From positions 1 through 64,000 of the forward strand of contig NZ_JAFELM010000036.1 in the NCBI RefSeq assembly GCF_016890225.1: DNA of 64,000 nt, written 5' to 3'. The notes beneath the pieces are model-generated. The model made no database searches, was not told the DNA's origin, and saw only the letters and a list, made by a program, of their open reading frames with translations. Below, one piece after another: positions 50,540-59,660 of this stretch. Origin of the DNA: Bacillus suaedaesalsae. GTDB taxonomy: Bacteria > Bacillota > Bacilli > Bacillales > SA4. Position numbers and translations under genes: made by a program. Within the stretch, counting starts at the first letter, position 1, and every line of letters begins with the position of its first letter.

Positions 50540-51595
50540 TTAAGCATTTCGACTTTTATATAATAAGTAAACAAAATACGGTGCTCCAATTGCGGCAGTA
50601 AATACCCCAGCAGGAACTTCAATTGGTGAGAAAACCGTTCTGCCAATTAAATCAGCTATAATGACAAGTAATGCTCCGATTAATCCTGAAACAGGAATTA
50701 ACACGCCAAATGAAGACCCGACAAGTTTACGAGCAATATGTGGTGCCATTAATCCAACAAAACCGATTGCACCACCAAATGCAACGGCCCCGCCAGTTAA
50801 TCCTGTAGCAATTAACAATAATGTAAAACGCTGGCGTTGTACCGCGCTTCCAACACTCGTTGCTAATTCATCACCAAGTTCCTGTACATTTAAACGTCTT
50901 GCCATCACCATTGTAATCACGAGCAAAACACATGTCCATGGAAAAAGTATACTTACATTCTCCCAGGTAGAACCATATACTGTTCCCGTTAGCCAGATGT
51001 TCGCTTGGCTTGCTTGATATATTGGACCTAATACCATTAATAAAGTGGTAACTGCTTGAGTAAGCGAAGATATTCCAATACCAATTAATACAAGCCTGAT
51101 CGGTGATACTCCATTTTTCCATGAAAGGAAATACACGAGTAAAGCAACGACCGTTGCCCCAATAAAGGCACCAACTGGCATCCATTTTATACTGATTGTT
51201 AAAGCGTTACTTGTATCTGAATAAATTGCTAGAAATGCAACGACTGCTACTGATGCCCCGCCTGTAACCCCGATAATGTCAGGAGAAGCTAATGGGTTAC
51301 GAATTAATCCTTGAAGAACTGCACCCGCAACTGCTAATGAAATTCCTACTAATAATGCAATTAAAATACGTGGTAACCGGAAGGAATTAACAACTAGGTT
51401 TTCCATTCTCGTTCCGTTCCCAAGCAAAGCATGAATGACTTGAAGGGGTGATAGCTTCATATCTCCCATTCCTGTACTAAATATCATAACTGCCACTACG
51501 GCTATTGCTAATGTCGTTATTACTGTAATCGCCTTTTTATCTACTAAAAAGGAAACAGTCTCTTTAGGAAGTCGGAATGTACGATATTTCTTCAT
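50540..51595 (-). CDS. yfhA: Iron-siderophore ABC transporter permease (YfhA-like)
   Basis: A 351-aa FecCD-family permease with about ten helices. Family segments include RLPRILIALLVGISLAVAGA and NPLASPDIIGVTGGASVAV, then GGAIGFVGLMAPHIARKLVG and the C-terminal GRTVFSPIEVPAGVFTAAIGAPYF. It is the second half of the permease pair and overlaps the first by four bases (ATGA). The N-terminal ~25 residues are an extra hydrophilic leader. Confidence 0.92.
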   Translation of the reverse strand: MKKYRTFRLPKETVSFLVDKKAITVITTLAIAVVAVMIFSTGMGDMKLSPLQVIHALLGNGTRMENLVVNSFRLPRILIALLVGISLAVAGAVLQGLIRNPLASPDIIGVTGGASVAVVAFLAIYSDTSNALTISIKWMPVGAFIGATVVALLVYFLSWKNGVSPIRLVLIGIGISSLTQAVTTLLMVLGPIYQASQANIWLTGTVYGSTWENVSILFPWTCVLLVITMVMARRLNVQELGDELATSVGSAVQRQRFTLLLIATGLTGGAVAFGGAIGFVGLMAPHIARKLVGSSFGVLIPVSGLIGALLVIIADLIGRTVFSPIEVPAGVFTAAIGAPYFVYLLYKSRNA

Positions 51596-52593
51596 CCTGC
51601 CATCCTCCTGCGTGCGATATAGATAAAGAATGGAGTTCCAATGATTGCTGTCATTACACCGACTGGTACTTCTTCCGGCATAATCACATACCGTGCTCCA
51701 ATATCCGCTACTAACAGAAGGATACCGCCTAATAATCCACAGTAAGGAATAACCCAGCGATGATCAATTCCAACAATAGATCGTGCTAAATGTGGAATGA
51801 CAATACCAATGAAACCGATGGGTCCTGCAATTGCTACAGCTCCACCTGCTAGCAAAACGATGACAATCGCACTTGATAATTTGATGAGTACAGTTTTTTG
51901 ACCAAGTCCCTTTGCTACGTCATCTCCCATAGACAAGACGTTAATCGGATTTGCTAATAAAAGCGATCCGATCCAGGCAAGGACTAAGTATGGTAATACA
52001 GAAAGTAGAATATCAAGATCACGACCCTGAACAGATCCTGCAAGCCAAAACAACACTTCTTCTAGAGCTTTTTCATTTATAACAAGAAGCCCTTGGGTGA
52101 AGGATGAGAAAAACGCGGCCATAGCGGCACCTGCAAGTGTCAGCTTCATCGGTGTAAGCCCTTCTCTTCCTAGTGATCCTAGAAAGTAAACTGTAAATGC
52201 AGCTACAGCAGCACCTAAAAAGGCGCTCCATGTTAACTGGTTTAATGATGCTTGAGCAAAAAATGTTATCGAGAGCACTACAAAAAAGCCAGCTCCTGCA
52301 TTTACTCCCATTATCCCTGGTGAAGCTAATGGATTTTTCGTTAACGCCTGCATAATTGCCCCAGCAATGGCTAAGCTAGAACCAACTGCTGCTGCAATAA
52401 GAGCTCTTGGTACTCTTGTCGTTTGAATAATTATATGTTCATTGCTTCCATTAAAGTTTAAATAAGCATCAATTGCCATCTTCCAAGTCGTTGCGGTATA
52501 TCCTAATAGGATACTGGCACAAATTGATAGAATGAATAGAATGATTCCTACTAATAAACCTAGCGTTCTTGCTCGATTTGTCTTCAACAACAT
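51592..52593 (-). CDS. yfiZ: Iron-siderophore ABC transporter permease (YfiZ-like)
   Basis: A 333-aa FecCD permease, the first half of the pair: TTRVPRALIAAAVGSSLAIAGA, NPLASPGIMGVNAGAGFFV, GPIGFIGIVIPHLARSIVG and PEEVPVGVMTAIIGTPFF. The start is the ATG 7 bases behind GGGGAG; five upstream codons are rejected. First gene of the minus-strand siderophore operon, divergent from the binding-protein gene and sharing its Fur-controlled promoter region. Confidence 0.92.
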   Translation of the reverse strand: MLLKTNRARTLGLLVGIILFILSICASILLGYTATTWKMAIDAYLNFNGSNEHIIIQTTRVPRALIAAAVGSSLAIAGAIMQALTKNPLASPGIMGVNAGAGFFVVLSITFFAQASLNQLTWSAFLGAAVAAFTVYFLGSLGREGLTPMKLTLAGAAMAAFFSSFTQGLLVINEKALEEVLFWLAGSVQGRDLDILLSVLPYLVLAWIGSLLLANPINVLSMGDDVAKGLGQKTVLIKLSSAIVIVLLAGGAVAIAGPIGFIGIVIPHLARSIVGIDHRWVIPYCGLLGGILLLVADIGARYVIMPEEVPVGVMTAIIGTPFFIYIARRRMAG

Positions 52594-52618
52594 GATTTTA
52601 CTCCCCAAAATTGATAAA

Positions 52619-52633
52619 TGAGAATGATTTTTA
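52619..52633 (-). promoter_or_regulatory. Fur box near the yfiZ transcription start
   Basis: TGAGAATGATTTTTA fits TGATAATNATTATCA at 11 of the 14 defined positions. It lies just downstream of the predicted minus-strand start. Confidence 0.65.
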
Positions 52634-52649
52634 CTTACCTTATATATAT

Positions 52650-52678
52650 AGTCTATTGGAGATTGAATATGCTGTCAA
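52650..52678 (-). promoter_or_regulatory. Promoter of the yfiZ operon
   Basis: TTGACA (52673-52678), 17 bases, TAGACT (52650-52655) on the minus strand. Confidence 0.6.
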
Positions 52679-52684
52679 TGAATT

Positions 52685-52699
52685 TGAAAATCATTTTCA
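52685..52699. promoter_or_regulatory. Central Fur box of the divergent siderophore promoters
   Basis: Perfect palindrome TGAAAATCATTTTCA between the two -35 boxes; it is a good Fur site and could repress both directions. Confidence 0.75.
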
Positions 52700-52707
52700 T
52701 TTAGGTG

Positions 52708-52736
52708 TTGACACAAAAATGAAAAGGCTTTATTAT
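52708..52736 (+). promoter_or_regulatory. Promoter of the yfiY-like gene
   Basis: Perfect TTGACA (52708-52713), 17 bases, TATTAT (52731-52736). Confidence 0.75.
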
Positions 52737-52748
52737 TCTAATTGTGAT

Positions 52749-52763
52749 TGAAAATCATTATCA
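52749..52763 (+). promoter_or_regulatory. Fur box at the yfiY transcription start
   Basis: TGAAAATCATTATCA, one mismatch from the TGATAATNATTATCA consensus, just downstream of the promoter. Confidence 0.85.
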
Positions 52764-52783
52764 ACTACAATGCCAAAGCAACC

Positions 52784-52866
52784 ACTTTAACTTCAGGCAA
52801 GCAATATGGAAGTGGTGATTTTCCTCCTCCATTTGACCTGAGGCGCTGGGTGCTGAAGCAAGACTA
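52784..52866 (+). ncRNA. Structured leader element of yfiY (copy 1 of a two-copy motif)
   Basis: The 5' leader carries CTTCAGGCAAGCAA and, about 30 bases on, GACCTGAGGCGCTGGGTGCTGAAGC. CTTCAGG pairs with CCTGAGG, and the same layout recurs at 63390-63457 with a compensating change. I cannot assign it to a known riboswitch class. It is possibly a cis-regulatory RNA or a dispersed repeat. Confidence 0.5.
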
Positions 52867-52895
52867 GTAAAAAACAAGATTCAAGGGGGATAAAC

Positions 52896-53876
52896 ATGTT
52901 TACTACATACAAAAAGTCATTTCTTATGATTGGTTTACTACTAACTTTCATGCTTGTCATGGTTGGTTGTGGAGCTGCTAATAAGGAAAAAACAGAAGAA
53001 CCGAAAGATGAAGCAACAAAAACGGAAGAAGCTAAAACAGTAACAGTTGAGCATGCTATGGGAACAACTGAAGTTCCTGCTGAAGCAAAAAAAGTAGTTA
53101 TTTTAACTAATGAAGGTACTGAAGCGTTACTTGCAATGGGCGTTACACCTGTTGGAGCAGTAAACTCATGGACTGGTGATCCTTGGTATGATCACATCAC
53201 TGATGAAATGAAAGATGTTACACCTGTTGGTACCGAAAGTGAAGTAAATGTTGAAGCGATCGCAGCTTTAGAGCCAGATTTAATTATCGGTAACAAAATG
53301 CGCCAAGAAGCAGTTTACGAGCAATTAAATGCTATTGCACCTACTGTATTTGCTGAAACATTACGCGGTGAATGGCAAGAAAATTTCAAGCTTTACGCTC
53401 AAGCATTAAACAAGGTTGATGAGGGCGAGAAAGTGTTAGCTGAATATGATGCTCGCATCAAAGAATTCAGCACTGCTTTAGGAGATAAGATAGACACGAA
53501 AGTATCAATCGTTCGTTTCATGGCAGACCATGCACGAATTTATCATAAGGACTCTTTCTCAGGAGTAATCTTAGAGCAAATCGGACTTAAGCGTCCACAA
53601 GAACAAGATTTACCTGACTTCATGGAAAAGGCAACAAAAGAGCGTATTCCTGCAATGGAAGGAGATATTCTTTTCTACTTCACATATGAACCAGGAGACG
53701 GTGCAGCTACTAAGAACGAAGAAGAATGGATCAACGACCCACTATTCAAAAACTTAGAAGTTGCGAAAGCTGGTAAAGTGTACAAAGTAGATGATACAAT
53801 TTGGAACACAGCTGGTGGCGTACTTGCGGCAAACTTATTACTTGATGATTTAGAAAAGCACTTCCTAGAACAATAA
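52896..53876 (+). CDS. yfiY: Iron-hydroxamate siderophore-binding lipoprotein (YfiY-like)
   Basis: A 326-aa periplasmic-binding-protein type III lipoprotein. The signal peptide ends MVMVGCG, with the lipidated Cys at about residue 25, followed by a Glu/Lys/Thr-rich linker. The mature part holds AKKVVILTNEGTEALLAMGVTPVG, LEPDLIIGNKM, RFMADHARIYHKDSFSGVIL and WNTAGGVLAANLLLDDLEKHF. It captures ferric hydroxamate siderophore for YfiZ/YfhA/YusV. It starts ATG behind GGGGGA and is divergent from the permease operon. Its leader contains a structured element. Confidence 0.92.
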   Translation: MFTTYKKSFLMIGLLLTFMLVMVGCGAANKEKTEEPKDEATKTEEAKTVTVEHAMGTTEVPAEAKKVVILTNEGTEALLAMGVTPVGAVNSWTGDPWYDHITDEMKDVTPVGTESEVNVEAIAALEPDLIIGNKMRQEAVYEQLNAIAPTVFAETLRGEWQENFKLYAQALNKVDEGEKVLAEYDARIKEFSTALGDKIDTKVSIVRFMADHARIYHKDSFSGVILEQIGLKRPQEQDLPDFMEKATKERIPAMEGDILFYFTYEPGDGAATKNEEEWINDPLFKNLEVAKAGKVYKVDDTIWNTAGGVLAANLLLDDLEKHFLEQ

Positions 53877-53881
53877 TAGCT

Positions 53882-53912
53882 AAAGCCAGGGCATTTGTCC
53901 CTGGCTTTTATT
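53882..53912 (+). terminator. Terminator of yfiY
   Basis: Stem AAAGCCAGGG/CCCTGGCTTT followed by TATTAC. Confidence 0.75.
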
Positions 53913-53930
53913 ACATACATTACGCTTTAG

Positions 53931-53973
53931 CACTGTAAAGGAGTGGGGGCCTGTCCCCCACTCCTTTACAGTG
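53931..53973. repeat. Long perfect hairpin (REP-like palindrome)
   Basis: A perfect 19-bp stem, CACTGTAAAGGAGTGGGGG against its exact complement ending at 53973, with the loop CCTGT. No T run follows in either direction, so it is not an ordinary terminator. The GGGGGACAGGCCCCC core recalls the GGGGAC-type palindromes found near REP-associated transposases in Firmicutes. It lies between convergent yfiY and the MFS gene. Confidence 0.65.
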
Positions 53974-55164
53974 TTAAAATATCTTTTTCATTGTACTTTG
54001 GTTACGAATTAGGTAGATGATGAGTGAAACAAGAACAGCGAGTGTCAAGTAGGAAATCCAAGGTAGATACGTTTGAATACCAAGACTTAGTAATCGAGAT
54101 CCACCAAAGTTACCTAGTCCCTCTCCTAATCCGAACACGAAGTTAGCTAGTCCAAAATATGTTCCAATTAATTGAGTAGTGCCAAGTCGTGTTATGGTTA
54201 CATCAATCGTTGGCATCATGATCATTTCCCCAATAACGAAGATAATTCCACACATAATCAATACGATAAAGTGATTGGCGAAATAAAGGCTACTTATACC
54301 AACACCGATAAACAACGTCCCTAATGCTAAAGCAACCATAGGATTCATTCTTTTAATGATTCGATTTGTAATAAACGTTTGCAAGAGAACAACTAATAAA
54401 CTGTTAAACGTCCATACAAGTGAAACAGCCGTCGGGTTTTTCATAAACGATTCAGCCCGCAGTGGTACTGCTAACGCAAACTGAGCATACAAACCCCATA
54501 CAAATATACTAACAATGGAGTATATAACAAAGGCACGATTTTGAAATACTTGCTTATAAGTCCGCAAAGATAACTCTTCACATTCCCCTTCTTTACAGTT
54601 AGCTGGCACATAAATCCAACTAATTATAGCAAGTAGACCAAACAAGGCAGCTGAAATATAAAAGATTATTACGGACTCTTCCCTAATTAAAAAGTATGTT
54701 AGTAACCCTGCACTTCCCACACCAATGTTGGCAGCTATACCTCGAAGTGAAAATACGGTGGTCTTATGGTCCCCTTCAGATGCTAATGCTGCGATAGCTG
54801 CTTTTGTCGATGGTGAGTTTAGTCCTCCTCCAATTCCATTTAGAAATGCTACTATTAATAGAAGAGAAAAATCAGAGACAAAGGCAAAACTAGCGAGTGC
54901 TGTTCCTTTTATTAAAGCACCAACAGTAATAATTAGTCTTCTTCCTACCTTATCTGCAATAAAACCACCTAGTATACTTCCGCCTTGATAAGAAAATGAA
55001 CTCACAGCTAACACGGTCCCTATTTGGGTTATTGTTAACCCTTTTATAACTTTTAGAATAATCGGTAATAAAGGCAATACAATATAGTAAGCTAAATGTG
55101 AGAGTAAAACGCCTAATAATAATATTTTTAAAGAACGTGGTAACTGACTAAATCCTGATTTCAA
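53974..55164 (-). CDS. Major facilitator superfamily transporter
   Basis: A 396-aa MFS protein with twelve predicted helices. The loop 2-3 motif is GGFIADKVGRRLIITVGALI. Motif C-like glycines are in FLNGIGGGLNSPSTKAAIAAL. A hydrophilic centre (YVPANCKEGECEEL) separates the halves. It resembles drug/proton antiporters of the DHA1 group. It stands beside the siderophore locus and could export a siderophore, as YmfD does in B. subtilis, but no Fur box is seen in its upstream region and no biosynthesis gene is nearby. Confidence 0.85.
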   Translation of the reverse strand: MKSGFSQLPRSLKILLLGVLLSHLAYYIVLPLLPIILKVIKGLTITQIGTVLAVSSFSYQGGSILGGFIADKVGRRLIITVGALIKGTALASFAFVSDFSLLLIVAFLNGIGGGLNSPSTKAAIAALASEGDHKTTVFSLRGIAANIGVGSAGLLTYFLIREESVIIFYISAALFGLLAIISWIYVPANCKEGECEELSLRTYKQVFQNRAFVIYSIVSIFVWGLYAQFALAVPLRAESFMKNPTAVSLVWTFNSLLVVLLQTFITNRIIKRMNPMVALALGTLFIGVGISSLYFANHFIVLIMCGIIFVIGEMIMMPTIDVTITRLGTTQLIGTYFGLANFVFGLGEGLGNFGGSRLLSLGIQTYLPWISYLTLAVLVSLIIYLIRNQSTMKKIF

Positions 55165-55281
55165 TTCGATCCCCTCTTTCTTTCTTTAGCTTTACTCCTA
55201 CAACTTGTTTTATTCCATTGAAAAATCAAACTTATAAAAGAGATATGTTCGTACATATTAAATAAAAAAGGGGGATGAATC

Positions 55282-55488
55282 TTGAAAAGCAGAATTGTAG
55301 CAGGCATTCTTGGAATTCTTTTAGGAAGCTTAGGAATTCATAAATTTTACTTAGGAAAAATAGGAATGGGAATCTTATATCTAATCTTCTCTTGGACGGG
55401 GATTCCTGGAATTATCGGTCTGATCGAAGGTATCCTTTATCTCGTTAAATCCGATGAAGAATTTCAAGCAAAGTATGTTAATAAATAA
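55282..55488 (+). CDS. TM2 domain membrane protein
   Basis: A 68-aa protein made of one TM2 domain: VAGILGILLGSLGIHKFYLGK (helix 1 with the GxHxFYLG motif) and a second helix IPGIIGLIEGILYLVKS with the conserved DEEF tail. The function of bacterial TM2 proteins is unknown. The start is TTG behind GGGGGA. It converges with asnB and shares a bidirectional terminator. Confidence 0.85.
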   Translation: MKSRIVAGILGILLGSLGIHKFYLGKIGMGILYLIFSWTGIPGIIGLIEGILYLVKSDEEFQAKYVNK

Positions 55489-55520
55489 AAAAAAAATCGG
55501 CAGCGCTGCCGATTTTTTTA
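55487..55520. terminator. Bidirectional terminator between TM2 gene and asnB
   Basis: Perfect palindrome AAAAAATCGGCAGC/GCTGCCGATTTTTT with T runs on both strands. Confidence 0.9.
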
Positions 55521-57422
55521 TTGAAAACTAAATTCTCTTTTCTTTTTGGTTTCATGATTCTCGTTAAAATTATATGTACCTTCTATGAACACTTGATGCC
55601 ACATCATAAATTGTAAGACTGTCCAAATCTTTCTACTATGATCTTTTTTCTGAGAAGCATGCTCATCTAATAAATCTAAGACATAGCTTTTGTTGAAAAT
55701 ATGTTCTGTTTCACTTTCAAACACTAAACTGCGTGCCCAATCGTACCATTCATTGCGAAGCCATACCCTAATCGGAACAGGAAATCCTAATTTTCTTCTG
55801 TTCAGTACATGTTGCGGTACGGTGCCCTCAAATGCTTTACGAAGTACCCACTTCGTTGTTCCTTCTCTAATTTTGTATTCTGATGGGAGCCTTGAAGCAA
55901 CTTCAAATACATGTTTGTCCAGGAATGGTACCCGTAGCTCTAAGGAATTAGCCATTGACATTTTATCTGCTTTTAGCAGAATATCCCCTTTAAGCCATGT
56001 TTGCATATCAATATCTTGCATTCTCGTAACCGGATCGAGATGCAGTGATTTTTTATAGAATGGGGAAGTAATGCACCTGTACGTTTGATCATGCATTCCT
56101 TCAACGAGTATTCTCTTCTTCTCATCCTCTAGAAATATTTTAGCATTGCCAATATACCGTTCTTCAATAGAAATACATCCCCTTTCTATAAAGTTCTTGC
56201 CTTTCATTCCTTCAGGTAAAATCCTCGCTAACTTAAGCAAATTCATCTTTACATGATTCGGGATAAAGCTGAATAGTTCAAGAGATTGAGGCTCTTTATA
56301 AATGTTATAACCCCCAAACAATTCGTCAGCCCCTTCTCCAGATAAAGCAACCGTAACGTGTTTCCTGGCCTCTTTGGATACAAAGTATAACGGAATACAT
56401 GCCGGATCAGCTAAAGGATCATCTAAGTGCCAAACAATTTTAGGTAACTCTTTTAGAAATTCGTCGGCACTAATCACTTTAGAATGATTCGGTACTCCTA
56501 ATTGATAGGCAGTTTCTTTTGCTATTGATAACTCACTATATTCATGTTGTTCAAACCCAACAGAAAACGTTTGGAAGTTAGGAACATAATCTTTAGCAAT
56601 TGAGGCAATAATGGTTGAGTCGATCCCCCCAGACAAAAATGAGCCAACCTGAACATCCCCCATTATATGCGCCTTTACTGAATGAATAACCTCTTCACGA
56701 ACCTGCTTGATGACAACATCTTCATTATCTCTTCTAGGCTTAAAAGTTACTTGATAATAACAATTCATCTTCAGGTTATCATCAAGCGTTTTTTTGAAAT
56801 AGTGACCAGCCGGAACCTTATGAATGTTGGTTATCATCGTAAACGGCTCAGGAACATATTGAAAAGATAAATAATGTTGTACAGATTGAGTGTTGATTTG
56901 CTCTTCACCTTGTTCTTGATGGTATAAAAGACTTTTCTTCTCGGAAGAAAAAACGATAAATTCATCTGATTGTAAGTAATATAGGGGTTTAATACCAAAT
57001 GGATCTCTTGCTCCAAACAGTTCTTTCTCAACTTTGTCATATATCACAAACGAAAACATTCCTCTTAATTGTTGTACTGCTTTTTCCTTTACTTCACTAT
57101 ATAATGCTAGAATTACTTCCGTATCGGATGTCGTTTTGAAAATATGTCCTTTATCAATTAAAGTAGCTCTCAGTTCACTAAAATTATAAATCTCTCCGTT
57201 AAAAACGATCCAATACCTTTCATTCTCATAGCTCATTGGCTGTGAGCCATGCTCGAGATCAACAATACTTAATCTCCTAAAAAAGAGATTTACATACTCA
57301 TCTTCATATACTCCTTCTTGATCTGGCCCTCGATGCTGAATTGCATTACTCATCTCTTTATAAATTGAAGGATCCTTCTTATAAAGTGGATGTTGATACA
57401 TGCAAGCGATAAATCCACACAT
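55518..57422 (-). CDS. asnB: Asparagine synthetase, glutamine-hydrolysing
   Basis: A 634-aa AsnB, near the B. subtilis AsnB length (632). The N-terminal glutaminase uses the exposed Cys 2 (MCGFIACMYQHP) with NALQHRGPDQEG-like IQHRGPDQEGVY. The synthetase domain from about residue 210 holds the PP-loop GSFLSGGIDSTIIAS and ALSGEGADELFGGYNIY. It converts Asp, Gln and ATP to Asn. B. subtilis has three such genes; AsnB is the closest in length. A single-gene unit. Confidence 0.92.
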   Translation of the reverse strand: MCGFIACMYQHPLYKKDPSIYKEMSNAIQHRGPDQEGVYEDEYVNLFFRRLSIVDLEHGSQPMSYENERYWIVFNGEIYNFSELRATLIDKGHIFKTTSDTEVILALYSEVKEKAVQQLRGMFSFVIYDKVEKELFGARDPFGIKPLYYLQSDEFIVFSSEKKSLLYHQEQGEEQINTQSVQHYLSFQYVPEPFTMITNIHKVPAGHYFKKTLDDNLKMNCYYQVTFKPRRDNEDVVIKQVREEVIHSVKAHIMGDVQVGSFLSGGIDSTIIASIAKDYVPNFQTFSVGFEQHEYSELSIAKETAYQLGVPNHSKVISADEFLKELPKIVWHLDDPLADPACIPLYFVSKEARKHVTVALSGEGADELFGGYNIYKEPQSLELFSFIPNHVKMNLLKLARILPEGMKGKNFIERGCISIEERYIGNAKIFLEDEKKRILVEGMHDQTYRCITSPFYKKSLHLDPVTRMQDIDMQTWLKGDILLKADKMSMANSLELRVPFLDKHVFEVASRLPSEYKIREGTTKWVLRKAFEGTVPQHVLNRRKLGFPVPIRVWLRNEWYDWARSLVFESETEHIFNKSYVLDLLDEHASQKKDHSRKIWTVLQFMMWHQVFIEGTYNFNENHETKKKREFSFQ

Positions 57423-57515
57423 GTTGATTTCACTCCTTCTGCTTAAACTAGGAGTGTAACGCTATAAAATTACAAAAAGTTACATATTTTGATAAAATAG
57501 GTAAAATTATGAAAT

Positions 57516-57545
57516 AAAAAACGCACCCATAAAGGATACGTTTTT
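57516..57545 (-). terminator. Terminator of ptsHI
   Basis: Stem AACGCACCC/GGATACGTT with G-T pairs, T run on the minus strand, overlapping the ptsI stop. Confidence 0.65.
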
Positions 57546-59269
57546 CAAATTATATTATTTCTGTTCAAAAGGTTAATTATATCTAATACTTCATCAGCTG
57601 TTGAGCAAGAGAGTATTTTTTCTTTTATGTTGAGTAATTCCTTAACCGATAATCCGCTAATTATGGAGCGAATTGGTAAAATGGACGATGCACTCATTGA
57701 TAATTCATCTAATCCTAATGCCAGCAATATAGGTGTTGCTTTTTTCTCCCCAGCCATCTCACCACACATACCAGCCCACTTTCCTTCCTTGTGGGCAGCC
57801 TCAACGACCATGTTTATTAGCCGTAGTATTGAAGGATGATATGGTTGATACAAATAGGACACTCGCTCATTCATACGATCTGCTGCCATTGTATATTGAA
57901 TTAAATCATTTGTCCCGATGCTAAAGAAATCAACTTCTATCGCAAATTGGTCAGCAATAATCGCAGCTGAAGGAATTTCTATCATCATACCAATTTCAAT
58001 CTCATCGGAAACTGATGTTCCTTCTTTTTGCAACTTTTCTTTCTCTTCTAAAAGTATAGCTTTTGATTGTCTAAACTCTTCAACTGTTGCAATCATCGGA
58101 AACATTACTTTTAAGTTACCGTATTGACTAGCACGTAGTAATGCTCGGAGTTGAGTTCTAAAGATGCTCTGTTCATCTAGACATAAACGAATAGCACGGT
58201 ACCCTAGAAATGGGTTCATTTCTTTTGGCAAATGCATATATGGAAGTTCCTTATCTCCCCCGATGTCAAGCGTACGAACAACTACTGGCTTTCCTTCCAT
58301 TCGTTCAAGTACTTTTTTATATGCATCAAATTGCTCTTCTTCCGTTGGAAGTGAGTCACGTCCCATATATAGAAACTCTGTACGATACAACCCAATGCCT
58401 TCAGCACCGTTATTTAACACACCTTGAACGTCTTCTGGGGTACCAATGTTTGCAGCTAACTCTACATGATGGCCATCCTTCGAAACCGTTTGCTCTTGTG
58501 TCAACTTTGCCCACTCTTCTTTTTGTTTCTGATAGTCACCGTGTTTTTGTTTGTATTCTGCTAACTCCGCTGCAGTTGGATTTACAATGACGAATCCATT
58601 TAATCCATCAACGATGAGCATGTCACCATTTTGAATAGAACTAGTTACAGCCTTTGTCCCCACAACTGCAGGAATTTCCATTGACCTAGCCATAATCGCT
58701 GAGTGAGACGTTCTGCCACCTATATCTGTTGTGAATCCTTTGACAAAGTTTCGATTAAGTTGTGCCGTATCAGATGGTGTTAAATCCTCTGTAACAATAA
58801 TCACTTCTTCTGATATCAAGCTTAAATTCGGAATGCTCACACCTAATAAATACCCTAGAATACGTTTCGTTACATCCCGTATATCTGCAGCACGTTCCTT
58901 CATATAGTCATTATCCATTTGCTCAAACATTTGAACAAACATCGAAGAGACTTCTTGGACGGCAAATTCTGCATTAACTTTTTCAGTCTTAATTTTATCC
59001 TTGATGGGATTTATAAGCTCTGGGTCACTTAACACTAAAAGATGGGCAGCAAATATTGCTGCCTTATCCTCACCAAGTTGTATATTGGCTATTTCTTTAA
59101 TCTTTTCTAAATCCGTGTTCGATTTCTGAAGTGCTATTACAAGACGTGCTAGCTCAGCCTCTACATCACTGACCTCAGATTTTTCTATATTTAGATTTGG
59201 ATGCTCCAGTTTGTATGCTTTTGCAATCGCAATTCCACCAGATGCAGCAATCCCTGTTAGTTGTTTCAT
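57545..59269 (-). CDS. ptsI: PTS enzyme I (phosphoenolpyruvate-protein phosphotransferase)
   Basis: A 574-aa enzyme I. The phosphorylated His is in [20 protein letters not shown] (about residue 190). The PEP-binding barrel carries [21 protein letters not shown] and the catalytic Cys in [12 protein letters not shown]. It moves phosphate from PEP to HPr. It begins two bases after the ptsH stop. In B. subtilis ptsHI follows ptsG; here it follows the fructose genes. Confidence 0.96.
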   Translation of the reverse strand: MKQLTGIAASGGIAIAKAYKLEHPNLNIEKSEVSDVEAELARLVIALQKSNTDLEKIKEIANIQLGEDKAAIFAAHLLVLSDPELINPIKDKIKTEKVNAEFAVQEVSSMFVQMFEQMDNDYMKERAADIRDVTKRILGYLLGVSIPNLSLISEEVIIVTEDLTPSDTAQLNRNFVKGFTTDIGGRTSHSAIMARSMEIPAVVGTKAVTSSIQNGDMLIVDGLNGFVIVNPTAAELAEYKQKHGDYQKQKEEWAKLTQEQTVSKDGHHVELAANIGTPEDVQGVLNNGAEGIGLYRTEFLYMGRDSLPTEEEQFDAYKKVLERMEGKPVVVRTLDIGGDKELPYMHLPKEMNPFLGYRAIRLCLDEQSIFRTQLRALLRASQYGNLKVMFPMIATVEEFRQSKAILLEEKEKLQKEGTSVSDEIEIGMMIEIPSAAIIADQFAIEVDFFSIGTNDLIQYTMAADRMNERVSYLYQPYHPSILRLINMVVEAAHKEGKWAGMCGEMAGEKKATPILLALGLDELSMSASSILPIRSIISGLSVKELLNIKEKILSCSTADEVLDIINLLNRNNII

Positions 59270-59271
59270 TT

Positions 59272-59538
59272 CTATTCCCCTAAACCTTCTCTTTTCATCG
59301 CCTCTTCAACGGCTGCGATCGCCTCACCTGCGTCCGACCCTTCTGCAGATACAGTAATTTTGCTCCCCTTTGGTACACCTAAAGACATAACGCCCATAAT
59401 AGACTTAAGGTTAACTGTTCTTCCGTTATATTCTAAGTTGACCTCACTATCAAACTTACCTACTGTTTGTACAAGTACCGTTGCTGGTCTTGCGTGTAAT
59501 CCTGATTCGCTTGTAATTGTAAATGTTTTTTCTGCCAT
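59272..59538 (-). CDS. ptsH: PTS phosphocarrier protein HPr
   Basis: An 88-aa HPr, the standard length when the ATG behind AAAGGAG is used; a frame two codons longer is rejected. His 15 is in [12 protein letters not shown], and the regulatory serine 46 in [15 protein letters not shown]. It carries phosphate from enzyme I to the sugar enzymes II. HPr phosphorylated at Ser 46 is the CcpA cofactor in catabolite repression. Confidence 0.97.
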   Translation of the reverse strand: MAEKTFTITSESGLHARPATVLVQTVGKFDSEVNLEYNGRTVNLKSIMGVMSLGVPKGSKITVSAEGSDAGEAIAAVEEAMKREGLGE

Positions 59539-59609
59539 ATTCATTCTCCTTTAATTCGATTAATCAATCTAACACAAGTTTAACGCAAAGCATGAAAAGC
59601 TATTCATAT

Positions 59610-59648
59610 AACAAAACTCCGCCTTTCAATTGAATGAAAGGCAAAGTT
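59610..59648 (-). terminator. Terminator of the fru operon
   Basis: Stem AACTccGCCTTTCA/TGAAAGGCaaAGTT just past fruA, then TTTTG on the minus strand. It may be partial, since ptsH follows 70 bases on. Confidence 0.7.
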
Positions 59649-59660
59649 CTCGGGGATCCA

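Noticed and set aside
52784-52866. Assignment of the yfiY leader motif to known riboswitch classes (c-di-GMP, cobalamin, ZTP, fluoride)
   Set aside because: The conserved words of those classes are not present in the right order.
53974-55164. MFS gene as a proven siderophore exporter
   Set aside because: Only neighbourhood supports it; no siderophore synthesis genes and no Fur box seen in its upstream region.
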